From: an uncultured Mycoplasmatota bacterium
Lineage (GTDB): Bacteria; Bacillota_I; Bacilli_A; RF39; UBA660
Direction of reading: 5' to 3'
NCBI GenBank assembly: GCA_937944975.1
Contig: CALEBF010000016.1
Span: forward strand, 62,001-126,000
DNA length: 64,000 nt
Positions 34,254 to 41,661 of this stretch are shown in pieces (the stretch's first letter is position 1; every line of letters begins with the position of its first letter). The notes below the pieces were generated by a model that was not told the DNA's origin, made no database searches, and saw only the letters and a program-made list of their open reading frames with translations. Made by a program: the position numbers and the translations under genes.

Positions 34254-34254
34254 G

Positions 34255-34458
34255 TTAGTCCTCCTTACCACTTAATTCACGTTCTCTCAAAATTGTCTTC
34301 ATACGTGCTACTAATTTTCTAAGTTCTTTGATTCTTGATGGTTTTTCAAGATTTCCAGTAGCTTGGCTGAAACGTAAATTAAATAATTCTTCTTTGTATT
34401 CTTCAATTTTAGCATTGATTTCTTCAGTAGTTAATTCTCTAATTTCACTATTTTTCAT
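34255..34458 (-). CDS. rpmC: 50S ribosomal protein L29
   Basis: Two-helix protein at the exit tunnel, 67 residues from ATG 34458 with GTGAGG upstream. KNSEIRELTTEEINAK and LFNLRFSQATGNLEKP are typical. Starts inside the rplP 3' end (11-bp overlap) and stops 1 bp before rpsQ. Confidence 0.97.
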   Translation of the reverse strand: MKNSEIRELTTEEINAKIEEYKEELFNLRFSQATGNLEKPSRIKELRKLVARMKTILRERELSGKED

Positions 34459-34882
34459 TTGCCTCACCACTTTCTTCTTTCTTTACAAACTTACATTTGA
34501 TTGGAAGTTTATGCATTGCTAAACGTAATGCTTCACGAGCTGTTTCCTCGTTAACTCCATCGATTTCAAACATAATTTTTCCTTTTTTTACAACTGCAAC
34601 CCAAACTTCAGGTGATCCTTTACCTTTACCTTGACGAGTTTCTAACGGTTTCTTTGTTAATGATAAGTGTGGGAAAATATTAATCCATACTTTTCCACCA
34701 CGTTTCATATAACGAGTCATAGCAACACGAGCTGCCTCGATTTGGTTTTGTGTAATCCAAGCACCTTCCATTGCCATAAGACCATATGATCCAAAATGTA
34801 ATTCTGTATTACCTTTTGCTACACCTTCATATTTTAAACGGTGTGGTCTACGATATTTAGTTCTTTTTGGAATGACTGCCAT
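34448..34882 (-). CDS. rplP: 50S ribosomal protein L16
   Basis: A-site-proximal large-subunit protein, 144 residues from ATG 34882 with GGGAGG upstream; the longer open frame to 34993 lies in rpsC. Starts MAVIPKRTKYRRPHR and has FGSYGLMAME and RGGKVWINIFPHLSLT. Overlaps rpsC by 26 bp. Confidence 0.97.
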   Translation of the reverse strand: MAVIPKRTKYRRPHRLKYEGVAKGNTELHFGSYGLMAMEGAWITQNQIEAARVAMTRYMKRGGKVWINIFPHLSLTKKPLETRQGKGKGSPEVWVAVVKKGKIMFEIDGVNEETAREALRLAMHKLPIKCKFVKKEESGEANEK

Positions 34883-35537
34883 CGTTCTTACCTCCCTTGT
34901 CTTTTTTCTCAGGAAGGATTTCTCCTTTATAAATCCATACTTTAACACCGATCTTACCATATGTAGTATCAGCTTCTTTATGAGCATAATCAACGTCTGC
35001 TCTTAAAGTATGAAGTGGAATCATACCTTCAGTATATCCTTCAGTACGAGCCATATCAGCTCCACCTAAACGTCCTGAAACTGAAGTCTTAATTCCTTTT
35101 GCTCCTGCTTTCATAGTGTTTCTAATTGCTCTTTTTTGTGCAATTCTGAATGAAACACGATTTTCGATTTGATGCGCAATGTTTTCAGCAACAAGTGCAG
35201 CATCTAAATCAGGTTGTTTTACTTCCATAATTGAAATTTGAACATCTTCGTTTACTAACTTAGATAATTCTTTTTTAATTTTTTCAATTTCGTCTCCACC
35301 GTGACCAATAACAACACCAGGTTTTGCTGTGTTGATAATCACTTCAGTTTTCTTACTTGTTCTTTCAATAAGAATACTTGAAACTGCTGCGTCTTTTAAT
35401 TTTTTCTCTAAAAATTTACGAATCTTAACGTCGTTATTTAAGAATTTAGCAAAATCCTTATTTGAAGCATACCAGTTAGATTCCCAGTTTTTGTTAATTC
35501 CGATTCTAAGTCCGATAGGACTAACTTTTTGACCCAT
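34857..35537 (-). CDS. rpsC: 30S ribosomal protein S3
   Basis: mRNA-entry protein with helicase activity, 226 residues. N-terminal MGQKVSPIGLRIGINKNWES, a KH domain with PGVVIGHGGDEIEKI, and the C-terminal GRLGGADMARTE and KVWIYKGEILP parts. The very end is Lys/Gly-rich and overlaps rplP. Confidence 0.98.
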   Translation of the reverse strand: MGQKVSPIGLRIGINKNWESNWYASNKDFAKFLNNDVKIRKFLEKKLKDAAVSSILIERTSKKTEVIINTAKPGVVIGHGGDEIEKIKKELSKLVNEDVQISIMEVKQPDLDAALVAENIAHQIENRVSFRIAQKRAIRNTMKAGAKGIKTSVSGRLGGADMARTEGYTEGMIPLHTLRADVDYAHKEADTTYGKIGVKVWIYKGEILPEKKDKGGKNDGSHSKKN

Positions 35538-35554
35538 CAGTTTACCTCCTTTTC

Positions 35555-35890
35555 TTAGTTTCTCTCACTTACAACAATTGTAATGTGACTTGTTCTTTTC
35601 TTAATTGGATCTACGTGTCCACGTGAACCAAATTTAATTCTTTTCATAGTTTGACCTTCGTTTACATATGCCTCTTTTACATATAATTTAGTCTTATCTA
35701 ATTCTAAATTATTTTCAGCATTTGCAACAGCCGAAGTTAACACTTTAAGTGTGTATCTCGCAGCATTTTTATTCATGTTACTTAAAATAACGCTTGCTTC
35801 TTCTACGCTTTTTCCACGTATTAAATCAACAACTAAACGGGCTTTACGAGGTGCGATTCTAACACCTTTTGCGATTGCTTTTGCTTCCAT
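35555..35890 (-). CDS. rplV: 50S ribosomal protein L22
   Basis: Exit-tunnel protein, 111 residues. RIAPRKARLVVDLIRGK and the C-terminal loop block GSRGHVDPIKKRTSHI are conserved. 17 bp before rpsC. Confidence 0.98.
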   Translation of the reverse strand: MEAKAIAKGVRIAPRKARLVVDLIRGKSVEEASVILSNMNKNAARYTLKVLTSAVANAENNLELDKTKLYVKEAYVNEGQTMKRIKFGSRGHVDPIKKRTSHITIVVSERN

Positions 35891-35916
35891 TTTAGTCCTC
35901 CTTCCAGTTAATATGA

Positions 35917-36180
35917 TTACTTGTCAGATCCGTGTCCACCAAATTTACGAGTTAGGGAAAATTCACCTAATTTATGTCCTACCATATCTTCTGTAACATA
36001 AACCGGAATGAATTCTTTACCATTATGAACAGCAAATGTGTGTCCAATAAATTCAGGATAAATTGTTGAACGGCGAGACCATGTTTTAATTACTTCTTTT
36101 TTTCCAGATTCATTTGCTTTTTTGACCTTATTCATCAAATGTTCATCAACAAAAGGTCCTTTTTTCGTGCTTCTAGCCAT
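35917..36180 (-). CDS. rpsS: 30S ribosomal protein S19
   Basis: Head protein, 87 residues. MARSTKKGPFVDEHL, TWSRRSTIYPEFIGHTFAVH and LGEFSLTRKFGGH are diagnostic. Between rplB and rplV. Confidence 0.98.
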   Translation of the reverse strand: MARSTKKGPFVDEHLMNKVKKANESGKKEVIKTWSRRSTIYPEFIGHTFAVHNGKEFIPVYVTEDMVGHKLGEFSLTRKFGGHGSDK

Positions 36181-36198
36181 TATATTTCATCCTTTCTT

Positions 36199-37032
36199 TT
36201 AGTTTTTCTTACGGCGACGAACAATTAACTTGTTTGAAGCTTTTTTCGTATCACGAGTTTTCATACCAAGAGCAGGTTTACCCCATGGAGTAACAGGCCC
36301 CTTGCGTCCGATTGGCGCACGTCCTTCTCCACCTCCGTGTGGGTGATCATTAGGGTTCATAACAGAACCACGAACTGTTGGACGAATTCCCATATGTCTT
36401 TTGCGACCAGCTTTACCGATGCTTACAAGTTCGTGATCTTCATTTCCTACAACACCTACTGTAGCACGACAAACGCTTAATACCTTACGAACTTCACCAC
36501 TAGCTAAACGTAGTAAAGTATATTTTCCTTCACGTCCTAAGATTTGAACGCTTGATCCAGCTGAACGAGCCATTTGTCCACCTTTACCAGGTTTTAACTC
36601 GACATTGTGAACCATTGTTCCCTCAGGAATATTTTCAAGCGGTAAACAGTTACCAACTTTGATATCGGCATTTACACCACTTTCGATCTTCATGCCAACT
36701 TTTAAACCTTTTGGAGCGATAATGTATCTTTTCTCTCCATCAGCGTATTTAATTAAAGCAATGTTAGATGTTCTATTTGGATCGTACTCAATACTAGCAA
36801 CAGTACCTTCGATACCATCTTTTGTTCTAGTAAAGTCAATAATACGATATTTTCTCTTAGCTCCACCACCACGGTGTCTTACCGTAATTTGACCTTTATT
36901 ATTACGTCCTCCTTTTTTCTTTAAAGAAACAAGTAAGGACTTTTCAGGAGTAGTACTCGTGATTTCTTCATTTAACAATGTAGATTTACCACGTTGACCA
37001 TTTGTCATTGCTTTATATGTTTTAATTGCCAT
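36199..37032 (-). CDS. rplB: 50S ribosomal protein L2
   Basis: Peptidyl-transferase-centre protein, 277 residues. YKAMTNGQRGKSTL start, NNKGQITVRHRGGG, and the essential His region in NPNDHPHGGGEGRAPIGRK are present. Standard length. Confidence 0.98.
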   Translation of the reverse strand: MAIKTYKAMTNGQRGKSTLLNEEITSTTPEKSLLVSLKKKGGRNNKGQITVRHRGGGAKRKYRIIDFTRTKDGIEGTVASIEYDPNRTSNIALIKYADGEKRYIIAPKGLKVGMKIESGVNADIKVGNCLPLENIPEGTMVHNVELKPGKGGQMARSAGSSVQILGREGKYTLLRLASGEVRKVLSVCRATVGVVGNEDHELVSIGKAGRKRHMGIRPTVRGSVMNPNDHPHGGGEGRAPIGRKGPVTPWGKPALGMKTRDTKKASNKLIVRRRKKN

Positions 37033-37056
37033 ATCAATTTTCCTCCTTTTAGATTA

Positions 37057-37338
37057 TTAGTTTAGTTCGATTGAACTTCCCTCTGCTAATTTAACAATTG
37101 CTTTTTTTACCTTATTTGTCTTTCCAGCATAACGCCCAATTCTTTTTTTCTTAGGTTTTACGTTTACTGTATTTACGCTCTCAACTTTTACGTTAAAGAT
37201 TTTTTCAATTGCTTGTTTAATTTGTGTCTTGTTTGCATTTACATCGACACTGAATGTAATTGTATTTTGATTTTGTGCTAAATCAGCACTTTTTTCTGTA
37301 ACAATTGGCGCTTTAATGATATCTCTATAGTTTGACAT
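37057..37338 (-). CDS. rplW: 50S ribosomal protein L23
   Basis: Exit-site docking protein for trigger factor and SRP, 93 residues. IIKAPIVTEKSADLA and VNTVNVKPKKKRIGR are typical. ATG overlaps the rplD stop by 1 bp. Confidence 0.97.
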   Translation of the reverse strand: MSNYRDIIKAPIVTEKSADLAQNQNTITFSVDVNANKTQIKQAIEKIFNVKVESVNTVNVKPKKKRIGRYAGKTNKVKKAIVKLAEGSSIELN

Positions 37339-37964
37339 TAGATTAGCACCTCCTCAATTTGTGCAACAGCAGCTTCTGTAACAACCATGTTATCTGCAGC
37401 AACAACATCTAACGTATTGATTTCTTTTGCTTCTTCTAACATAACGTTTGCTAAGTTACGTGTTGCTAAAATCATGTTATCATCTAATTTATCTACGACG
37501 ATCAATGTCTTTTGATCTTTAATTTTCAAGTTATTCATTACTTCGATTGCTGTCTTTGTCTTTCCATCTGCTAAGTTAAAGTTATCTAATACAATTAACT
37601 CTTTATCAATTGTTTTGTAAGCTAATGCAGATTTTAAAGCCAAACGACGTTCTTTACGATTCATCTTTTTATCGTAGCTTCTTGGTTTCGGTCCAAATAC
37701 GATACCTCCACCTGGCCATTGTGGCGAACGAGTTGATCCTTGACGAGCACGACCTGTACCCTTTTGTCTCCAAGGTTTTCTTCCTCCTCCACTTACTTCA
37801 CTACGTGTTTTAGTACTTGCTGTACCTTGTCTTTGAGAGTTTCTTGTTAATGTAATTGCATCGTATAAAACTGCATCGTTAGGAACGATCCCCCAAACGT
37901 TTTCGTTTAATTCGATCTTCTTAACTTCTTCACCCTTAATATTTAATACAGATTGTTTTTTCAT
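37338..37964 (-). CDS. rplD: 50S ribosomal protein L4
   Basis: Exit-tunnel protein, 208 residues. TRSEVSGGGRKPWRQKGTG (the tunnel loop) and GGGIVFGPKPRSYDKK are diagnostic. In Escherichia L4 regulates the S10 operon; whether it does so here is unknown. Confidence 0.98.
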   Translation of the reverse strand: MKKQSVLNIKGEEVKKIELNENVWGIVPNDAVLYDAITLTRNSQRQGTASTKTRSEVSGGGRKPWRQKGTGRARQGSTRSPQWPGGGIVFGPKPRSYDKKMNRKERRLALKSALAYKTIDKELIVLDNFNLADGKTKTAIEVMNNLKIKDQKTLIVVDKLDDNMILATRNLANVMLEEAKEINTLDVVAADNMVVTEAAVAQIEEVLI

Positions 37965-37979
37965 CTATATTCCTCCCTA

Positions 37980-38735
37980 CTAATTTTCTTCTTTTTCAGT
38001 AGTTTCTTCTACTTCAGGTGTTTCTTCTGTTGCAGTATCATTTGATTCTTCAACAGCTGGTTCTTCAACTACGTAAGAAATTAATTCTTCCGTATCATTT
38101 ACTTTACCAGGATTTTTTACAGCAGTTTTAATGATTACTAATGAATTCTTAGCTCCAGGAACGTTTCCTTTTACTAAAATTGCATTATTTTCTACATCGA
38201 CAGAAACAATTTCAAGATTTTGAATTGTAACAGTTTCAACTCCCATATGTCCTGGTAATTTTTTACCTTTGAAAACACGCATTGGTCTCATAGTTCCCAT
38301 TGAACCTGGTCCTCTATGATAGTGTGAACCATGTCCCATAGGCCCACGACTTTGATTGTGGCGTTTAATAACACCTTGGAACCCTTTACCTTTTGTAGTT
38401 CCAGTTACATCAACCATTTCTCCTTCGGCGAAGATATCAACTTTGATTTCTTGACCTAAAGTATAGTTGTTTACATCTACGCCTCTAATTTCTCTAAAGA
38501 AGCGCTTAGGTGTAGTGTTAGCTTTATTGGTATGTCCAATAGAAGCTTTTGTCGCTAACTTTTCCCTCTTTGTATCAAATCCTAATTGAATTGCTTCGTA
38601 ACCATCATTTTCCATTGTCTTAATTTGTGTTACCACATTTGGTTCAACAGAAATTACAGTAACAGGAATCAATTTTCCAGATTTTGTAAATACTTGAGTC
38701 ATTCCAACTTTGCGACCTAAGATTCCTTTTTTCAT
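37980..38735 (-). CDS. rplC: 50S ribosomal protein L3 with acidic C-terminal tail
   Basis: Assembly-initiating large-subunit protein, 251 residues. GILGRKVGMTQVF at the start, KGKGFQGVIKRHNQSRGPM and the central GPGSMGTMRP loop identify it. Usual bacterial L3 has about 205-215 residues; here the last 35 or so are a Glu/Thr-rich, strongly acidic tail, unusual for a ribosomal protein and probably disordered. Confidence 0.97.
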   Translation of the reverse strand: MKKGILGRKVGMTQVFTKSGKLIPVTVISVEPNVVTQIKTMENDGYEAIQLGFDTKREKLATKASIGHTNKANTTPKRFFREIRGVDVNNYTLGQEIKVDIFAEGEMVDVTGTTKGKGFQGVIKRHNQSRGPMGHGSHYHRGPGSMGTMRPMRVFKGKKLPGHMGVETVTIQNLEIVSVDVENNAILVKGNVPGAKNSLVIIKTAVKNPGKVNDTEELISYVVEEPAVEESNDTATEETPEVEETTEKEEN

Positions 38736-38754
38736 ATTTCTTTCCTCCTATAAA

Positions 38755-39063
38755 TTATAACTTGATTTGGATATCCACACCACTTGGAATATCTAAACGA
38801 GTTAACGCATCGATAGTCTCCTTACTTGGGTTGTTGATATCAATAAGTCTTTTATGTGTTCTCTTTTCAAATTGTTCACGTGAATCTTTGTACTTGTGAG
38901 GTGATCTTAAGATTGTGATTTTTTCAATCTCAGTTGGTAGTGGGATTGGTCCACATACTTCTCCTCCAGTTCTTTTCACTGTTTCAACAATTTTCGCACA
39001 TGCAGTATCTAAACTCTTGTGTTCAAATGCTTTTAATTTGATACGAACTTTTGTCTTAGACAT
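38755..39063 (-). CDS. rpsJ: 30S ribosomal protein S10
   Basis: Head protein that also partners NusB in antitermination, 102 residues. KVRIKLKAFEHKSLDTACAK and GPIPLPTEIEKITILRSPHK are diagnostic. First gene of the 14-kb S10-spc-alpha operon; GAAAGGAGG precedes the ATG, and a promoter with a structured leader lies upstream. Confidence 0.98.
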   Translation of the reverse strand: MSKTKVRIKLKAFEHKSLDTACAKIVETVKRTGGEVCGPIPLPTEIEKITILRSPHKYKDSREQFEKRTHKRLIDINNPSKETIDALTRLDIPSGVDIQIKL

Positions 39064-39188
39064 ATTGTATCCTCCTTTCGCCTATATCCAGTATAGACTT
39101 GCTCCGTGTAAAAACCTGAATCAGGTTAAACCATTTAACAACTTAACCTGGTGTCTCAGCAACCTCACACATCATCGCATGCCACACG
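39064..39188 (-). promoter_or_regulatory. structured 5' leader of the rpsJ operon
   Basis: About 125 nt between the predicted start and rpsJ. Contains a stem CAGGTTAA/TTAACCTG and further short pairings before the AAAGGAGG site. It has no T run, so a protein-binding autoregulatory leader or translation-level control is more likely than an attenuator. Not assigned to a known family. Confidence 0.5.
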
Positions 39189-39194
39189 AAATAA

Positions 39195-39223
39195 ATTATA
39201 CATAATAATCCTATGAAAATCAA
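39195..39223 (-). promoter_or_regulatory. sigma-A promoter of the S10-spc-alpha operon
   Basis: -35 TTGATT (39218-39223 on the complement), exact 17-bp spacer, -10 TATAAT (39195-39200). No other promoter of this strength was noticed inside the operon. Confidence 0.85.
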
Positions 39224-39330
39224 GGGGATTTATGATATTTTTTTGTTTTTCCATATTTTTTTTACTTTTTTCATGAAACTCCCTTTATTTTTAATGCTAT
39301 CTAGCGATTTTTATCATTTTCTTACAAAAT

Positions 39331-39355
39331 AAAAAAGGTGAATCATTTATTCATC
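39331..39355 (-). terminator. terminator of the DGR msl-avd-RT genes
   Basis: 7-bp stem with one mismatch (39337-39343 with 39349-39355), 5-nt loop and T6 on the minus strand; overlaps the reverse transcriptase stop codon. It separates the DGR from the S10 operon promoter. Confidence 0.75.
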
Positions 39356-40399
39356 TTTCGGTAAAATTTCTTTAAATAAACACTTATTTTTTACTTTTTT
39401 TTGAAAATAATAGCTATTGCAATGATTGGCATGTGCAGTCCATGAATTCCAACAGGCAATCACATGATCATAAGAAAGCGTTCCATTTAAATAAGATAAA
39501 TTCCATTTATTTACCTTTCTTTTTATTTTTTTAATACTATCTTTTTTCAATAAACGGTGCGTTTCAAAAATACGATCACCACAAAATGTCACTCCCATCG
39601 CACTTGGATAATATCGACTTTTTGGATTTAAATCCAACTTTAATTTTTCTTTTAGAAATATTTTAATTTCAAATAATAGTTCTTTTGCATCTGCTTTCGT
39701 CGGACATAGTATGATAAAGTCATCCATATATCTAACATAATACCGAATTTGCTTTTCCTCCTTAATATAATGATCCAATTCATTCAAATAGATATTTGCA
39801 AAAAATTGACTGGTATAATTTCCAATCGGTATTCCTATCTCACTACAATCATCATAAATTAAACACTTTGTAAAGTTCAATAAAGCCTGATCACTAATAT
39901 GCTTTTCCATAATACAATATAAAATATCTTTATCGATAGTATAGAAAAATTTACGTACGTCACATTTTAAAATATAATAATTTCCGTAATGACGCTTCAT
40001 GATACGCATATATTTTTGCAATTGATTTATCCCTTTATGAGTTCCTCTATCATCCAAACATGCATATGTTTGCAAAATAAACTTAGGTGCTATATATGGT
40101 TTTACAAATTCATGTACATACCACTGATGTACTACTCTATCACGATATGGAAGTGCTCGAATTAAACGCTCTTTTGGTTCATAAATTGTAAAATCATGAT
40201 GTTTCCCAATTTTATATTTATTTTCACTAATATTCTTCACTAAGTTCGCCAAATTAGTTTCCAAATCTAGTTCAAACTTCATAACAGCAAGTTTTGAGTT
40301 TTTCGCTTTTTTTGCTCGTTGATGTGCAAGATACATACGTTCTACTGTCAATTTATCATAAAACACATTTTTTATTGTTTTCGGCAAGATTTCATCCAA
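39347..40399 (-). CDS. DGR reverse transcriptase
   Basis: Copies TR RNA into mutated cDNA. 350 residues, fitting the DGR family size. RALPYRDRVVHQW (81-93) and KCDVRKFFYTID with the first catalytic Asp (D147) mark the early reverse transcriptase motifs. IGNYTSQ (192-198) is the key: DGR enzymes have an [I/V/L]GxxxSQ motif where retrons and group II introns have QGxxxSP. The active site is YMDD (224-227). There is no maturase or endonuclease domain, ruling out a group II intron. The start is ATG 40399 with GGGTGG inside avd, giving a 28-bp overlap and likely translational coupling. Confidence 0.96.
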   Translation of the reverse strand: MDEILPKTIKNVFYDKLTVERMYLAHQRAKKAKNSKLAVMKFELDLETNLANLVKNISENKYKIGKHHDFTIYEPKERLIRALPYRDRVVHQWYVHEFVKPYIAPKFILQTYACLDDRGTHKGINQLQKYMRIMKRHYGNYYILKCDVRKFFYTIDKDILYCIMEKHISDQALLNFTKCLIYDDCSEIGIPIGNYTSQFFANIYLNELDHYIKEEKQIRYYVRYMDDFIILCPTKADAKELLFEIKIFLKEKLKLDLNPKSRYYPSAMGVTFCGDRIFETHRLLKKDSIKKIKRKVNKWNLSYLNGTLSYDHVIACWNSWTAHANHCNSYYFQKKVKNKCLFKEILPKDE

Positions 40400-40728
40400 C
40401 CACCCATCATATTAGAAATATCTAACATTTTACGACACCACGCATCATAATTTCTCGCACTAATATATTGATTTTTATATGACAATCTTGCAAGTACTTT
40501 CATCATCTTCAATTTAACATCCAATGCATTTAAATATTTCAACTTCTCTATGCGATCGTAAGATTTATAACAATATAAAATACACTCCATACCATCATAA
40601 GTCACTCGTTTTAGTTCAGTAACAAGCGCAAAACGTTCTGCTTTAGGATATTTTTTAGTTATCATGTTAACATAGTACATTAAATCTAAATACTTTTGAT
40701 ATATTTGTAACTCTTCAATTTCCTTCAT
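40372..40728 (-). CDS. avd: DGR accessory protein Avd (four-helix bundle)
   Basis: A 118-residue all-helical basic protein of the Avd / 23S-insertion four-helix family. KYPKAERFALVTELKR (26-41) is the family hallmark, and hydrophobic heptads follow. Avd forms a pentamer that binds the reverse transcriptase and TR RNA and is needed for mutagenesis (established for the Bordetella phage element). It overlaps the MutS-like gene by 4 bp (ATGA) and the reverse transcriptase gene by 28 bp. Confidence 0.92.
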   Translation of the reverse strand: MKEIEELQIYQKYLDLMYYVNMITKKYPKAERFALVTELKRVTYDGMECILYCYKSYDRIEKLKYLNALDVKLKMMKVLARLSYKNQYISARNYDAWCRKMLDISNMMGGWMKSCRKQ

Positions 40729-41102
40729 TTTAACACCTCTTGTAATTCATATAAAATAGTGAGTGCATCCATCGGTTTCATTTCATCAAAATTGATCTTT
40801 TTAATCTCTTTTAATTTTTTTAATACGCTCTGATCAACTGTTACTTGGGTCTCTTCTTTTTCGATAATTATATAATCAATCCCTATTTCATCTAAAAGCT
40901 TCATATATTTTTGTTTACTATTTTGCGGAAAACTACACTTATTTACTTCATCTGTAAATTTAGTCTGCTTTAACCCCAGCCTTTTACTTAAATATGCAGA
41001 ATCCTCCGCCAAGAAAATATAAAATATTCCACTATGAAACAAATAATATTTTTCAGAATTTTCATTTTTTAACTCTAAATATTTCTTATACAACTTACTC
41101 AT
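40725..41102 (-). CDS. small MutS-like DGR accessory protein
   Basis: A 125-residue protein that resembles the two ends of MutS with the middle removed. Residues 5-80 look like mismatch-binding domain I: YKKYLELKNEN, GIFYIF in place of GDFYEMF, and CSFP in place of CGIP. Residues 95-125 resemble the MutS C-terminal tail (MKPMDALTILYELQEVLK). The ATPase, clamp and lever domains are missing. The Phe-x-Glu motif keeps F27 but has Ile at 29 instead of Glu. MutS-like accessory genes have, as I recall, been noted in some DGRs; their role is not settled. GGGGG lies 5 nt before the ATG. Overlaps avd as ATGA. Confidence 0.75.
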   Translation of the reverse strand: MSKLYKKYLELKNENSEKYYLFHSGIFYIFLAEDSAYLSKRLGLKQTKFTDEVNKCSFPQNSKQKYMKLLDEIGIDYIIIEKEETQVTVDQSVLKKLKEIKKINFDEMKPMDALTILYELQEVLK

Positions 41103-41115
41103 GTTACCCCCTATA

Positions 41116-41151
41116 CAAAAAATAAGCAGTAGAAAATTTCATACTGCTTAT
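41116..41151 (-). terminator. terminator between TR RNA and the msl-avd-RT genes
   Basis: 10-bp perfect stem (41122-41131 with 41142-41151), 10-nt loop and T6 on the minus strand. It ends the TR RNA and lies only about 15 bp before the MutS-like start. No promoter is evident between it and that gene, so the protein genes probably depend on read-through. Confidence 0.85.
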
Positions 41152-41306
41152 CTCCATATATCACGACATTCACCATTTTGCTACTAGCCGCCATATATTA
41201 TTTAAATGTTTATTTACTATTGTAAAATGGATATAGTCTTCTAAGATAAATATTTTTTATTTAGTCCTTGAACTAATCTTAAAACCACTACTTTCATACC
41301 ATAGTC

Positions 41307-41422
41307 TCCGGCGACAACGACTGCGCGAGACCCGTTGTTCGTCCAAGCGTTCCCAGTATTGCGATTCACATTGAACAATCCAGCATTACTGCCATTGTTC
41401 GCGTTACCACCGCGGTTCACCC
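41307..41422 (-). repeat. DGR template repeat (TR)
   Basis: 116 bp matching the VR at 41664-41779 (constant offset 357). Read in the VR frame it encodes Asn at all eight positions where VR has another residue (AAC or AAT codons). Of 28 adenines on the coding strand, 11 differ in VR (six A-to-T, four A-to-G, one A-to-C); of 88 other bases only one differs (G to T, silent). Confidence 0.96.
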
Positions 41423-41477
41423 GCCGAGAAAATCAACAACAAATCAACACTTTTTCAAAACTATACCCCTCATTCAC

Positions 41478-41505
41478 ATTTTAAACATATTTTTTGTTTT
41501 GTCAA
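41478..41505 (-). promoter_or_regulatory. candidate promoter of the TR RNA
   Basis: -35 TTGACA (41500-41505), 16-bp spacer, -10 TAAAAT (41478-41483), on the complement, about 55 bp upstream of TR. It would make TR RNA independent of the target gene promoter. Confidence 0.75.
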
Positions 41506-41560
41506 TTGCTTAGAGAAAACAAAAACTTTCGTTTAACAAAACCATATTTAACATTTTTCT

Positions 41561-41594
41561 TACATTCGCCCTCAAAAAGAGAAGGGCGAATGTA
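41561..41594. repeat. 12-bp perfect inverted repeat downstream of the target gene
   Basis: TACATTCGCCCT (41561-41572) and its complement (41583-41594), 10-nt loop. No T run follows on either strand. It lies between VR and the TR promoter, so it may stabilise or end the target mRNA, or mark an element boundary. Confidence 0.75.
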
Positions 41595-41648
41595 ACGTTA
41601 TTTATCATAAAAGCAACCTATACTTCAATACAAAAGCATTAAGTTAAT

Positions 41649-41661
41649 ATCGCTTCGCGAT
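41649..41661. repeat. small hairpin directly after VR
   Basis: Minus strand ATCGC-GAA-GCGAT, 5-bp stem with GAA loop, beginning at the last base of the target stop codon, 2-3 bp past the VR end. In the Bordetella phage DGR a hairpin just downstream of VR is needed for efficient target recognition; this one has the same place. Confidence 0.65.

Larger units (their letters stand above)
41116..41471 (-). ncRNA. predicted TR RNA of the DGR
   Basis: About 355 nt from the predicted start below the 41478-41505 promoter to the hairpin at 41116-41151. The TR sits near its 5' third, with about 155 nt of 3' sequence before the terminator. DGR reverse transcriptases use a TR RNA plus flanking sequence as template, so the extent fits. 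Start inferred from the promoter, end from the terminator. Confidence 0.7.

Noticed and set aside
39347..40399. Reverse transcriptase as group II intron or retron
   Set aside because: No maturase, endonuclease or retron-type end; the IGNYTSQ motif, Avd and TR/VR make it a DGR enzyme.
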